Origin: Ostrinia nubilalis
Taxonomy: Eukaryota; Arthropoda; Insecta; Lepidoptera; Crambidae
DNA length: 64,000 nucleotides
NCBI RefSeq assembly: GCF_963855985.1
Contig: NC_087110.1
Coordinates: 9,663,001 to 9,727,000, forward strand
Direction: 5' to 3'
The position numbers and the translations under genes were made by a program. This document shows positions 50,150 to 63,051 of this stretch, in pieces (position 1 is the first letter of the stretch; every line of letters begins with the position of its first letter). Below the pieces are notes generated by a model that worked only from the letters and a program-made list of their open reading frames with translations, was not told where the DNA came from and searched no databases.

Positions 50150-51060
50150 AACAGCTGCGTCAAAGTCGCAATGACAAGAAATAAACAATACAAATTTAAA
50201 ATCATCATGTTAATTCAGCTTTAAGCACTGTTCTAGGACACTTAAATTTTGCAGTGTTATTTTTGACATTTTTGTTATTTCCTACTCTATCTTTTCTATA
50301 TAGTTAGAAAGGAGCGGCATTCGTTCTTTCATTCATCCATTCATAGAGTGTGAAGTTGGATACGTTAACATGTTCACCAACATGACATCACAAAACCATC
50401 GAATTGTCGCTGGCGAGTAAAGTATACGGTAATTGAACTCATGGTATGATTTTAATGCAAACTTCATCGATCCACGTTTAAACTCTATCGACTGTAGTAT
50501 ACGAATACAAGTTTTCGATGGCAACTCATGGTAGAGGCACAGTTCTATGTAGATATTTTTGTTCAAAAATGAATGCTTCTTAAACAATCTCAAATTATTT
50601 TCCTTCTCTAAAATTGAGGAGCTTTTTTCATTCCCACAATGAAGGCCTCAATTAAAACTTTCAAACTTCTGCTAATCCTCGCTGACCGCTTGGTAGATTC
50701 AATATCAAATTATCGAACACTCTGGGATTACATTTAATTCAGATTTTGTTGAAAAAAGGAGGGAAGGGAATTGAGTTTTGAAACTGGGTTTAGGCTTTAA
50801 AGGTTTTGAGGATTTGTTTTTCTTTATGACAATAAATCAGTCGACTCGTACTTATTTAGATAAGAAACCGAACCTAACTTTTCCTTCCTAATTTAACTCA
50901 AAAGATAGAAACAATATAAAATATGTCAATAAGGAAATAACGATAATTTATAACGATATATATAACGATAACCGAATTTAAAATAATCATGTCTCAAAAA
51001 ACTGTCTCCTGGGTTCCTCAGAAGACCCGTTTTCACCAAGGCGATAAGACTACCTATAAT
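50150..51060. other. Intron sequence without clear features
   Basis: AT-rich. The CATGGTAGAGGCAC motif at 50528-50541 faces GTGCCTCTACCATGAG at 47451, possibly ends of a MITE family, but the interior does not support one element. Confidence 0.3.
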
Positions 51061-51074
51061 TTTGTGCTTCTAAT

Positions 51075-51188
51075 GCCCGTTTTCACCATCAATCCCTAAT
51101 TTTTAAGTGACCCCTATGAAAACAAAATGCCTGTTATGTGTTACCATAGGGGTCACTTAAAAATTAGGGATTGATGGTGAAAACAGGC
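51075..51188. mobile_element. Palindromic MITE, 114 bp
   Basis: GCCCGTTTTCACCATCAATC and its complement with about 45-bp arms and a short loop (AAAACAAAATGCC). Confidence 0.8.
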
Positions 51189-51295
51189 GTAACTTTTGTA
51201 TTTTTTTAAATTAGCTTTGCACTTTTGTTTGGGTAGGTATACAAGTACACCAGTTAGGCTTTTTTTTATGCTAGACAAGGCAGGTATTTGACAAG

Positions 51296-51420
51296 GCTGG
51301 GTTACACCATCTTACTTTAACTTTGACAAACGTCAAAAGTACATATGTCAAACTCCATACAAAAAGCACCGGTTATCGTCATAGTTACGGTCAAAGTTAG
51401 GTGGTGCAACTCAGCCTTAG
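51296..51420. mobile_element. MITE, GTTGCACCACCTAAC family, copy 2
   Basis: GGCTGGGTTACACCATCTTA and TTAGGTGGTGCAACTCAGCC ends with CAAACTCCATACAAAAAGC inside. Confidence 0.72.
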
Positions 51421-51756
51421 ATTTAGAACTGTTTTCCAAAGCTGAATTATTTATCGGGTACTAAAATCGGGTAAAATGGGTTACATTTGTAAACAGGAAC
51501 AGGAAATGAATGGGAGATTACTTTGTGTTTGGTGCAAGTTAAATCCTGCCGCAAAATAGCCCATTAGTTCAACCTTTGTGTTTTCTGGGAACACTTTTCC
51601 CGGGAAATTTCTGTGGGAAGGAAGTGACCGGGAAGGTAGCGTGCATAATTTAAGGGCAATCTGAAGTGCTGAGGTGAAATAGGATGGATGGAATCTACTG
51701 TGGAATTATTGTTAACCGCTAAGCTTAATCGGTAGACAGCTTATCAAGTACAGATA

Positions 51757-52423
51757 TAAAAAAACCGGCCAAGTGCGAGTCGGACTCGCGCACCGAGGGT
51801 TCCGTACCATTGATTTATGAAATTAAAATTATTATTTTTTATTTAAGTTATTAGTATGAAAGAGTACGCGGTAATAAGCTGTTTACGATTTACGAGGTAT
51901 TAAAAAAAACTACTTACTAGATCTCGTTTAAAACAATTTTCGTTGGTAGTTTTTATAGTAATGTACATTATAATATGTTTTTTTTAGATTTTTCATTTTC
52001 TTAGTTTAGAAGTTAGAAGGGGGGGGGGGGGGGACCAACTTTTTTCCATTTTGGAAGCGTCTGTCACGCAAACTATTTGGTTTAGAAAAAAAGTATTTTA
52101 GAAACCTCGATATCATTTTTGAAGACCTATCCATAGATACTCCACACGTATGTGTTTGACGAAAAAAAATTTTTTGAATTTCAGTTCTAAGTATGGGGAG
52201 CCCCCAATATTTATTATTTTTTTTTTTATTTTTGCATCAAAATCTTAATGCGGTTCACAGAATACATCTACTTACCAAGTTTCAACAGTATAGCTCTTAT
52301 AGTTTCGGAAAAAAAATGGCTGTGACATACGGACGGACAGACGGACGGACGGACAGACAGACAGACATGACGAATCTATAAGGGTTCCGTTTTTTGCCAT
52401 TTGGCTACGGAACCCTAAAAAGG
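51757..52423 (+). repeat. ACCGGCCAAGTGCGAGTCGG repeat, copy 1
   Basis: Starts AAACCGGCCAAGTGCGAGTC, ends GCCATTTGGCTACGGAACCC then TAAAAA. GGGTTCCGTACC near the left and GGGTTCCGTTTTTTG near the right are direct repeats. (GGAC)n at about 52331-52365 and a G16 run at about 52019-52034. Copy 2 at 58702-59346 is about 90% identical. I recognise this as a widespread lepidopteran repeat of uncertain class. Confidence 0.75.
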
Positions 52424-52439
52424 AATTTTACGAATATCA

Positions 52440-52760
52440 GGTCTACTCAACCCGTCTGTCCTGCGTAGGTGTTTAGGCTTTGCCTATAAATGTAGGGCAA
52501 ACGCCTCTAGTGGTATACGGGACTATTCCCACCTCTCGTTCCCACCACTGCAACTTCTGTGTAGCCAGGATCTACAGTTTACCGCCATAAAAATCCAACC
52601 AATGAAGGTCAAGTTTGTCCCGGGGTTAGGACGCGCAACGAAATTAATCAGAAGAACATAGGAGGAGTTCGAAATTAAGGTTCGACTTCCCTCCATTGCA
52701 AAGCGGATGACAGGTGACAAACCTCTGGTGGTATATAAAGGGTCGTGTTTGTGCAGCAGT
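52440..52760. other. Retroposon-like fragment
   Basis: CTGTGTAGCCAGGATCTACAG followed by TTACCGCCATAAAAATCC recurs at 13783-13853, and shorter forms occur at 39941 and 40025. No ends defined. Confidence 0.35.
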
Positions 52761-53411
52761 GGAGACTAAATTTTAATGATTATAATGATGATGATGAATC
52801 AGCATGATTAAAGCCAAAATCAGGTGTGAAAGTTGAGTTATTTCGCCCTTGTTAAAATACTTTTTGTATTTTAAGGCCACAGCTAGCGACCGCATTGCGA
52901 CCGTATCGATGCGAACGTGCGACAGAAACGCTGCATCACTGCATCGCTACAAAAAGTCGCCGTGGGCGAGGGCCCTAAGACCGTGAAGGCAAAAATCTAT
53001 TAACTTATTTAAAAAGGCCTTTTCATAATTTTTAACATCTGCGTTCTTAATCTTAACCCTGCCAATGGCAGCAGCGGTCTCAGAAATTATTCCGCCGTTT
53101 TTGAGTTTCCGCACCAACGACTTTTGCTTGAGGACGATGAATAAAATATTTTCGTCTTAATTAAAATTGAAAGGCATCTCTTTCGCTTTCCGCCCGGAAA
53201 CCAAAGGGTTAATTTGTAAGTAGTTTAACGTTTTGGGATTATGAACTTTATGGCCAAGTTTTTAGGGAAGAAACAAGTTTAAGATTTGTTTTTGGGTCGA
53301 TTAATTTGTTGTAAGGAAGTAAAAAATTGTTTACCAATGACTTATTTTCAAGTTCCTAAGGTAGAGCTTATTTTAGGGTAACTAGTGCAGGTACAAATTC
53401 AGTATTTATCA

Positions 53412-53535
53412 TCATCATCATCTCAGCCATAGGACGTCCACTGCTGAACATAGGCCTTCCCCAATGCTTTTCATGTTGCCCGGTTGGTAGGAGCCTGCAT
53501 CCAGCGCCTTCCTGCTACCTTTATGATGTCGTTGG
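53412..53535 (-). mobile_element. RTE LINE 3' fragment
   Basis: CATAGGACGTCCACTGCTGA and GCCTGCATCCAGCGCCTTCC on plus; second RTE subfamily. Confidence 0.65.
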
Positions 53536-53698
53536 TCAGTATTATAGGCGCTTAACTTAATGCCTATGGTATAGGAAAGTTTATGAGATGCGAGACGTCA
53601 GCGAGACTTCAGATCTGCTTCAAATACTCTGTCACGTCAATGTTCCTCCCGAGCCGCTCCCATACCTCAAGCACTGACTGACTTGACTAGACCTATAG

Positions 53699-54111
53699 CA
53701 GGGATGTTATCACGGTTCCCCTATGGATATCCGTAACCGTAACCGAAACTTTCGGATATCCGAAATAAAAAAATATCCGAAACCGTAACCGTAACTGATT
53801 CAAAAGTTTCGGATGTAGGCAGTTTAAATTGTTTTTTGTATAGCATTATGTAAAGGCATAACAGCCTGATTTACCTTTATAATGCCATCCAGTATCAATT
53901 TTTATTATTTTATTACTTTTTATTCGATGTACCTAAAGTGTGCAGCCATGAATGAACCGTGTTGGACAAGTATTGCAAATTCTAAAGCACAGATATCCGT
54001 AACCGTAATCGAAACTTTTGGATATCCGAAATAAAAAAATATCCGTAACCGGTACCGAAACCGGTATAACATTATTCCTATATCCGAAACTACATAATCC
54101 ATAACATCCCT
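53699..54111. mobile_element. hAT-type non-autonomous element, 413 bp
   Basis: CAGGGATGTTAT at the left and ATAACATCCCT at the right (last G lost), with the 8-bp duplication ACCTATAG at 53691-53698 and 54112-54119. The interior is built from ATATCCGTAACCG and CGGATATCC repeats. Confidence 0.85.
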
Positions 54112-54904
54112 ACCTATAGTCTGACCGAACGGTTACATGTTGTCAACAACTCACTCCCAAGCCTTGTTTAGCTGCTGCATCACAAACAATCGTTTTGTTC
54201 AAAGCAGTTGATTAGTCAAAGCGTTGTCAAACCTTCGATTAATTAAAGACTTCGGTTGAATAATTAACAGCGCTCGTTAGCGTATTGTTTTGCCGATCAT
54301 GGCACTCACTGAATACCAATAACAAAGATGACAATTTCACGCCAATACAAATTCTACGTTCTAATAAATAAAGTCGATTAAGCACAGGATGTAGATGATA
54401 TTGAGAAAATCAATATCGTCGTTTCTGACAATTTTTGTCCTTAAAAAAACTTTAAGTTTCTATTTTATTGCCGCTGCTAGTCCAGTTATTCGGTATTTTT
54501 ATCTAGATAGTTTAACGGGAGTTCTGAAAATTGGTATATATTGATTTTTTGAATTTCAACTGAACCGGCAAGTTCTTGCCTTTCATTCTCAAACCGTCCA
54601 GATGCTAAATCTTATTAACCTTAAATCTCAAGTACCACTTTTGATTCAAAATGTTATTAAGAGCAAGACAGCTCATTATTAAAAAAAAACTCAATGTAAC
54701 ACAAAACCAGCATATTCATACCAAAACACTTGACGGCACGTAAAACTTTTCACCAAAAAATGCTAATAAATTCCACGAAAAACAGCTAAAATAAGAGCGA
54801 AGTTTAAAGAGCTCAGCACTAGTGGGCGCCACTTCATTAGACGGTTAATTAAATCACCAGTTGAGCTTAGTGATGTGTGTGTGTCGATAGTTTACAACTC
54901 TAAT

Positions 54905-56534
54905 TAGGGCATGAATATCGGAATCTCGGAATCTCGTAATATCGGAATCTCGGACTGCGAGATCCGATATTTCAATTCCGATATTGAGCGACCCAATATC
55001 GTAATATCGGAATCAGATAAAAGTTTTAATTGAGATTTTAAACAAAGTGTTTAAACTCGCCACAACCTGCCACAAAGCCCAAAGTACATGATAGGCAAAG
55101 ACCAATGATTTTCTCATGTCTCTCACCATCACTTTTTGTTCCACTGCAAATATTTTAAGATCTTTACTATTTATGGTTAATTTAACTTGTTCTAAATCAA
55201 TTTAAGCATTTGCCATAGGTGCTTGGTCAACAAAGAACGACATCTCAACTCCCTTTCAAACATTAATTTTACTGGACTATGGACCGTCAGTTCTGCGTAC
55301 TATGTGTCCTGCCATTGCCACTTCAGCTTGCTAATCTGTCGGGCTATGTCAGCGACCTTAGTTAGTTTACGGAGCTCCTCATTTCTGATTGGATCTCGTA
55401 AAGAAACACCAAGCTTATTCCTCTCCATTGCACGTTGTGCCCTATATTTAAATGCCACGTTTTCAAGCAGTATATCATCACTGGTCTGGTAACACACACT
55501 AATTGAAGACTTTTGTCTTCGTATTCGACGATTTACCTCTTTCTCGAAATTGCATCTAACTACCTAGCTGATCGTTTGTCCGAGATAGACATACTTACTT
55601 GTCAACAATCTCGAGAATCGAGCTCCTAACCGAAACTGGGTAAGGAGCAACATGGACATTCGACATAAGCTTCGTTTTTTCCATATTCATCCGAAGGCCT
55701 ATCTGTTGGGAAACTCGATTAAGGTCTTCGAGCATTGTGATAAGATCTTCCAACGGATCTGCCTTAGTACGCAAAAGAGACGGACGATGACGCAGCAAGT
55801 TTCTGAAGTGGAGGCCACGTACCGGAAAGCGCAGCGTAGGACTCATAATCACAAGGTGGACCGACGACCTCATAAAGGTAGCAGGAAGGCGCTGGATGCA
55901 GGCCGCCACCAACCGGCCATTGTGAAAATCAGCATCGGAGCCTGTGTTCAGCAGTGGACGTCCTATGGCTGACATATGGCTGGCTAGTGGTTTTGTGAGT
56001 TGTACATCGATAATCAAAAAGGAACAAATTACAAGCATATTCAAGTTTTTTACCACTCTCTACAATTTTTGTAACACGTGATTTGAATGACTCTAAAATT
56101 CGTTCCGCCAACATAAAACAGGGTAATATAATGAAGGAGTAAAAGTTTGTTTGATACCTGCGATTTTATAAAAACACTTTAATTATGTGCTAGTCCATAT
56201 AGGCTCATTATCAGTAACCATTCATTATCAGGTGATCCGTCTGCTCGTTTGCCTCTTGTCAAATAAAACACCAAATGCAATAGATACCCATAACGTAAAA
56301 AATAGTTTTAAAATACTTCAATTTTATGAAGTGCTGTTTTGTACCAAATTAAAGATATTGATTAAAATCATTATTTTATTGTAAACAATCCAGAATTCTT
56401 ACGAATATTACCAAATATTAATTTTATAATAGCATATGAACTCAATTCCGATATTAATATCGGAATTCCGATATTGAGATCTAATATCGGAATCCAATAT
56501 CGGAATTGAAAACCTTCCGATATTACATGCCCTA
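54905..56534. mobile_element. hAT-type element, 1.63 kb, carrying RTE fragments
   Basis: TAGGGCATG and CATGCCCTA termini, exact 8-bp duplication ACTCTAAT (54897-54904, 56535-56542). Subterminal arrays of ATATCGGAAT at both ends. Inside are RTE pieces in opposite orientation (about 55280-55660 minus, 55775-55975 plus) and a SINE tail at 56216-56265. No transposase frame, so non-autonomous. Confidence 0.88.
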
Positions 56535-56811
56535 ACTCTAATGCAACAGAGAAGAAACGTCAATAATTTGGATGTAGGTATATTGTCTTATGGACTTTAA
56601 TGTAGTCTTAAATAGTCTGAATAGGTAAAGTAAATAAAATTCTGATAAACAAATTAATGATTTATTTAGTACATTATAATGTTCCCTGACTTGAGTGTGG
56701 GCACTGGCTCCTGTAACACAGGTACATACACCTAGCACAGACAGGAGTCAGGGGTTTCGCAATTTTATATTGTACCTACTTGTTTTTATGTCAATAAAGT
56801 TATTTCATCAC

Positions 56812-56872
56812 CATTATTTTCAGCCATAAGACGTCCACTGCTGAACATAGGCCTTCCCCAATTATTTCCAAT
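56812..56872 (-). mobile_element. RTE LINE 3' fragment
   Basis: CAGCCATAAGACGTCCACTG and CATAGGCCTTCCCCAATTA on plus. Confidence 0.55.
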
Positions 56873-57509
56873 GGTCAACAAAGTAATTTTTTATTTTATT
56901 TATTTTTTTAAATGCGGCCTCAATAAGTAGTTGCAAAATAAAAATTAACGATCGTTTGAATAGAAATTAAAGGCAATCGTTAAAATTTTCATGATAGATT
57001 TTACGGGTTTCGTTTAGAATATTGTTAAAAAGTTATAGGTAAAAAAAGCAGACTAAGAAAAATGTGATTGAGATTCTAATAACAAATTAAACTAAAATGG
57101 AAACATCGATAGTCACAATGTAACTGTTACAGCACAGCACTAGTAGTGTTCTCTTGTTTAAATTAATTCCACTTTTGTAAGACCATTTTCGCGATTATTC
57201 ACTGCGACTGTCATTGTCCCGTAGTACTATGGAGGTCTTGAAAAACTACTTTGTAAAAGGTTTATTAACTTCATTTTAGTTAAAATTAAGTAAGCTTTTA
57301 GTTAATTAAAGTTGGACTATTAAAAAAAAAGAAGCTGAAGAAGGAATTCGTGGGGACTATTTATTAATATAGTTACTGGTATAGGCCTTTATAATGGCAT
57401 TTATACACGTCCCAAATAAAGCTATATGGGTAGGTAAATCCTTGCACTACTTATTTCTTGTCATTTAGACAGGTACTTTAAATAAACTACAGATACGATT
57501 AGTAAGTAA

Positions 57510-57606
57510 GTAGGTAGGCCAATAAGTTCGCAACATAAGGTTGTGTTATCAACATTTTGGCCACTTTGGGTGTCACAAACTATTATTAATTGACGCTGAC
57601 TGAACT
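57510..57606. mobile_element. MITE (GTCAGCGTCAA family), solo copy
   Basis: GGCCAATAAGTTCGCAAC to CAACATTTTGGCCACTTTG and TTGACGCTGACTG, the uninterrupted complement of the outer element at 17491-17755. Confidence 0.65.
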
Positions 57607-58700
57607 ACCTACCTAATCTAACATTTTTATCTCATTCTTGAAATATCTTCATTAGTTCCAATTTCCACCCGCAAAGACCGCCAATCCAGAAACTTTGCAA
57701 CATCGTGAACATAATACCTCCAACTTCTACTGCAATAGTTTCATTTTAGCCAACAACAAAGAAGTGAGATTTCCCGAAGGAGCGAACTTTTATCTGTGGA
57801 TCGATGCCGCATTATCCGGGAATCCGGGATTGTAGGGGACCGCGGGATCCCGTGGATTGCAGAAGATGTAAATAACAGAATATTTTGAAGGTTTTTGGGA
57901 AGTAAAGGGTTGGAGATTATGGGTGAAATTATGCGTCAAAATACCACCTTCTTACGATAAATCTACATTTACAATTTCAATTTTACTGGATCCATTTTGG
58001 TTGTAAATAAAAAAATATCTAAGATGGTCGAGTTAGCCCCGTGGTCATAAGTAAAATACTGAAGTAAAAATACGTAAAATATTGAGATAATTTGTATTTA
58101 GGACAAAAAACAGAAAATAATTTTAAAAAAATAGACTTCTTAATTATATTATTATTTTTAGATAATTTAAATAGTAGTCCAAAAAGTAACTAGCAAGTAG
58201 GTAAAAATCTCCACATAACTCACTAACTGTATTTTGTAGATATTTAGTGGGTTGTTATGGTTACGGTTAAAGATAAGGCCACGCACCTCAGCATTAGTAG
58301 GACCTATCTTAAAACTGCGCATAGGTTTATACTAATAAAGAGTATTCAATATCCAGAATAAAGGGTTAAAGCCAACAAAATATTGGCCAGTAAAAGCAAT
58401 TTATATCGCGTTCAAACACTGCTATTTCGAGGCACACCTTAACAAACGAACATAGCTGGGTGGGTTTGGGGATGGGGTTGTTAGTTTGGTCAAGGACGTC
58501 GACATTTTGGGGTTAATAGAACCTCACGATAGTAAGTTAGGTAGGTTCAAACTCACAAACCAGAATTGGTATTTAATAATAATACAGTGTACAAAGGTAA
58601 CAGGCACAACTTACACGGTAGTACTAGTAAACTAATAAACCCCTCAAGTTAGGTTACTAATTTTGTTCTGTTTTTATTGTATAAAAAAGACAGAAAGGAA
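57607..58700. other. Intron DNA, nothing recognised
   Basis: AT-rich, no frame above 60 codons, no splice-bounded GC-rich block, no repeat with a partner in the window. Confidence 0.5.
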
Positions 58701-58701
58701 A

Positions 58702-59346
58702 AAACCGGCCAAGTGCGAGTCGGACTCGCGCACCGAGGGTTCCGTACCATTGATTTATGAAATTAAAATTATTATTTTTTATTTAAGTTATTAGTATGAA
58801 AGATTACGCGGTAATAAGCTGTTTACGATTTACGATTACGAGGTATTAAAAAAAACTACTTACTAGATCTCGTTCAAAACAATTTTCGTTGGTAGTTTTT
58901 ATAGTAATGTACATCACATGTTTTTTTTAGATTTTTCATTTTCTTATTTTAGAAGTTAGAGGGGGGGGGACCAACTTTTTTCCACCTTGGAAGTGTCTGT
59001 CACGCAAACTATTCGGTTTAGAAAAAAAGTATTTTAGAAACCTCGATATCATTTTTGAAGACCTATCCATAGATACCCCACACATATGTGTTTGATGAAA
59101 AAAAATTTTTTGAGTTTCAGTTCTAAGTAAATAATAATAATTATTATTTTTTTATTTTTGCATCCAAATCTTAATGCGGTTCACCGAATACATCTACCTA
59201 CCAAGTTTCAACAGTATAGCTCTTATAGTTTCGGAAAAAAATGGCTGTGACATACGGACGGACAGACGGACGGACGGACGGACAGACAGACATGACGAAT
59301 CTATAAGGGTTCCGTTTTTTGCCATTTGGCTACGGAACCCTAAAAA
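58702..59346 (+). repeat. ACCGGCCAAGTGCGAGTCGG repeat, copy 2
   Basis: Same order as 51757-52423. The G run is eight or nine bases here, and the segment after CAGTTCTAAGTA differs (AATAATAATAATT). Confidence 0.75.
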
Positions 59347-59412
59347 TGTGTGAACATGTGACTCATGGACAAGCCTAACATTCAAAGTGTGATTTATGTT
59401 TTTTTAAATAAG

Positions 59413-59535
59413 GCTGGGTTGCACTTGCACCATCTTATTTTAACCCGTAATAATAACAACCGGTGCTTTTTGTATGGGGTTTGACAGATTTTTGACGTTT
59501 GTCAAAGTTAAAGAAAGATGGTGCAACTGCAAAGT
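59413..59535. mobile_element. MITE, GTTGCACCACCTAAC family, copy 3
   Basis: GGCTGGGTTGCACTTGCACC and AAGAAAGATGGTGCAACTG, with TTTTTGTATGGGGTTTGAC inside. Confidence 0.7.
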
Positions 59536-61610
59536 AATCTGTAACTAATTACTAATAAATAATCTAGCGTTAGAGTAGCTAAAAGTTTAGGATTAGCAAA
59601 ATAATTTATTATGGACGGGATTGCCTATCATGTACGTACCTACTATCGCCAACAGTGTTAACTGCCCATTGAATGTCATGTCATCTCGTTCTATCGCAAA
59701 GAATCGCCATTTGATTAAAGCGAGAGCAAAAACGGAAATGGATAGTTAACAGTGTGGGCGTGTGTACCTTAATTTTGAGTTTCCGATATTTCGGCACTGT
59801 AAACTCAAAACTAAGGTAGGTACCTACATGGTAGCAATCCTGTCAATAATAATTATTATGTTAGTGACCATGAAAGTTTAAAACAATATATAGGATTAGC
59901 AATAATTGATAATCCTAAACTACACATAGTTACTTGTGATAAGAGTGGATTTACCACAAAATGGTTGGCGGGGATCGAACTAAGGCTATCTTACTACTAA
60001 ACTAACATTTGTATTAATACTACCTCAATCTTGTTACGTTTAAGATCCTTCCAAATCCAATTTAATATCTTCTTCAATATTTGAACTTAGCTAAATCAAG
60101 ACTCGTTTCTTAGTCATATTAATTAATCAACTGCAGAAAGACTCGCAGCAAATTAATCTATCACTTTTGAAGAGTCGTGTTTCCAGAAAACATTCCAAAG
60201 TAATCAGTTTCCATCAATGGTTCCCAGAATAGCAGAATATGAATTCCAATATCTGGAATGTTTCACAAAAATAATTATCTAAGTACAGTATTTTTCCATA
60301 GAATACGATTTGGGACAGTAAAAAATATATATTTGCTTTTGTTTATTAACAGTTTTATTGATTTTTTTTCTTAAACTGATTAAAATTATAAATCATCCAA
60401 AACTTCGCTATCAATCTACACCTTCTGTCGAAACGGTCCAACATTGCTTTATAATTTATCCCCCAATATTTGCCTGGAATCTGGGCAAAGGCTTTTAATC
60501 AACCGACCGCAAAATAATCAGGGGAACCACAAAAAAGGTTTTTGCGTATTTCAACCTCCATCTGCCTCAAAGCGGGTGAATGATTGACCGTCTATAAACG
60601 TTTCCTATCCCAATCGAGGAATTTGGGGCATTTTTCTGCGATATTACCCGCAATCAGTGTAAACTGAAAGGAAAAGTAAATTATTTGAAACCTCCCTTTT
60701 TTATAGTTCCAATTTTATTCGGATCCTTTTGCTTTAAGGTCAGGATTAGATAGAGAATAAAATATTTGCCCTTATAAAGAGGAGCAGGTCGGTTGTAATA
60801 AGGACAATCTGTTCAGGTAGTTCCAACTTGGAGTGCAAGTGCGGTTGTGAGCACACGATGTCGTGCCCTACATGACACGAAAATTGCACGCAGAAAGATT
60901 TAATGAAAGCTACTGACAACGCCACTCTTGTAGCTGAGTTTTGGGCTGACACTGTGTAGGTTTGTTGTTGACACGACAAGAAGAGAAGAAGAATGAGATC
61001 GTGTACATAGTCTCAAAAGAGGCTGACAATATTGACTGAGTTTCGCTGCTTCTTCTCAGCACTGGTACATTCATTGCCTTTGGGGAAACCTGCTATGTTG
61101 GAGGTATGATTGTTAATGAAATTTTCCCGACCGAAGCAGCGATAGGGATAAAGTAAAACCGGGACGTGAGTGTTTATAAAAAGCCTATTTTCAAATGTAA
61201 TTTTCATTCTTAACAGTTTTCTTTCGTGGGCCCAGTTTATTGACTAGTTTCTTCGTTACTTTAATCTGGTGATTCGATGGTTTTAATTTATTTTTATTTC
61301 ACATCAACCTTTCTCCATCTTTTAATTTACAGACGTCTCTAGAATGTTTAATATGTCAGTGCCTAAGACAAATTACTTCAATGACATCATTTCAGTCGCC
61401 CAGTTCATTCTGAACATTTGCGTCTCTGAGCACTGGAGGTGGCGAATGGGACATTTTCAGTTTTGGTCCAAGATTGGGACGATGGCGATTCAGAATTAAT
61501 CGCGAAGAATCCCACATTTTAAATATGAGATTCCTATTTATGTTTCATTTGGAATATTGGATTATTTCCTTCTCAGACATTAATTTATAGCTGGGATAAT
61601 AATATGTAAA
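59536..61610. other. Intron DNA, nothing recognised
   Basis: Contains only a SINE-tail scrap (about 59925-59990). Frames of 60-77 codons near 60746-61207 have no recognisable motif. Confidence 0.45.
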
Positions 61611-61639
61611 TTATGTTTCATCATCAAATTATTCCAGGC

Positions 61640-61900
61640 ACAGGACGTAGGCCTCCTCCAATAATTTCTAGATCTGCTGGTTGGCAACGGCCTACTTCCA
61701 ACGGCTTTTTCCTCATCATCTCAGCCATAGGACGTCCACTGCTGAACATAGGCCTTCCCCAATGCTTTCCATGTTGCCCTGTTGGTAGAGGTCTACGTCC
61801 AGCGCTTTCCTGCTACCTTTACGATGTCTACCTTGTGGGTGGACGTCCCACGCTGCGTTTTTCAGTACGCGGCCTCCACTCCAGAACGTACTATGTGCGT
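61640..61900 (-). mobile_element. RTE LINE 3' fragments, two joined
   Basis: Two partial 3' ends in tandem: CAGGCACAGGACGTAGGCCT at 61636 and CAGCCATAGGACGTCCACTG at 61721, then TTGTGGGTGGACGTCCCACG. Confidence 0.65.
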
Positions 61901-62278
61901 TCTATATCCTTTCTCCTACAATACCTTTATGAGGTCATTTGAAATTATGTTTACTGCCTTATTTTAAGAGGTCAAATTAAAAGCATTATACCAATTAAAT
62001 AAGTGGAATACCATACCATACCTTTGGAAACTTGCTATACTTTAGTTGTGATAATATTTGCTGCGACCTTCTTTCAGATGTGAAGTATGTCATGTTGTTC
62101 ATAGGCTACCCCCTTGCCTTTTGCTAGACGTTTTATGTACACGACCCAATTTAGCCTCTTCCGTCTTAGGCCGCCGGCAGCCTACAGCGTCCAATTCAGT
62201 TTAGCATAATTGTCAGGGTAATGTCGGAGAAGAATACTGGCATTCAGCAATAACACTCAGCGGTTATATCTGAGTCTT

Positions 62279-62590
62279 TTGCTTAACGAGAACAGCATTG
62301 AACGGTTACAGTTGGCATACAAAGAGATATTTAGGAATTTCTTTAGGTTCAAACAATCCTACTCGCTTAGGTTTGATCATATTTTATCTGGCATAAAAAC
62401 ACCTAAACTACACTTAGTAGAAAAATGTACGTTAACTCCTGTTGTTGGAGTCAGTAATTTGGATTCTGTAGGTAGACAATTATTTGACATGTCCTTTGAA
62501 ATGGGAGACACACACCTTACAACTGTAGCTGCCAATCAAAAGAAGACTATTGTTGATCACAGGCTTGAATTAATGTCCTATACAGGCTAA
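62279..62590 (+). other. Open frame, 103 codons, possible LINE remnant
   Basis: RLQLAYKEIFRNFFRFKQS resembles the segment after the reverse transcriptase of some LINEs (RLR.AYN..FR..L). No polymerase motif nearby. The rest is unrecognised. It may be chance. Confidence 0.25.
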
Positions 62591-62718
62591 GAACTGCCAC
62601 ATTTGTTTTAACCAGAACGCGTCCACTGCTGGACAAAAGACTCCCCAAAAATTTTCACAATGTTCTAGTGTTGCGGTTGCGCTGTGCACTTCTCGCGTCG
62701 ATCCGCCGAGTGGAAAAC

Positions 62719-62990
62719 CTTTTTTTTTATCCACTACGAGGAGCTCTTGGCCTGTATCTCACGGTAAGTGACGATCAGGCCGAAGGTGGAAGCGAGCTTC
62801 ACTCGGAATCCTCAACCACAGAGGAACTGGCTATCTTACCTCTAACTGCCGGAACACAACAATGCTGTTAACATTGTTGTTATGGCGACAGACTTAGGTA
62901 AGATGGTGGTAGCTAGCTAGGCGGACTTAGAACAAGCCCACCTCTGCGTCAGAAGCAGGTGGTCTTACCACTATACCACAGAGGCGGTTA
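62719..62990 (-). mobile_element. tRNA-derived SINE, full length
   Basis: Poly-T start on plus, then GATCAGGCCGAAGGTGGAAG, CAACAATGCTGTTAACATTG, and the head CTATACCACAGAGGCGG. The complete head lies 61 bp upstream of LamG exon 3, within the branch-point region of the intron. Confidence 0.82.
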
Positions 62991-63051
62991 CCTGCTTGCA
63001 TTGTCTTCCAGTACTACAACTAAACTTATTAACACATATCTTTGTCTCCAG

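Noticed and set aside
47451..50541. Single 3-kb transposon bounded by GTGCCTCTACCATGAG and its complement
   Set aside because: The interior holds unrelated nested elements, and no target duplication is visible at the two ends.
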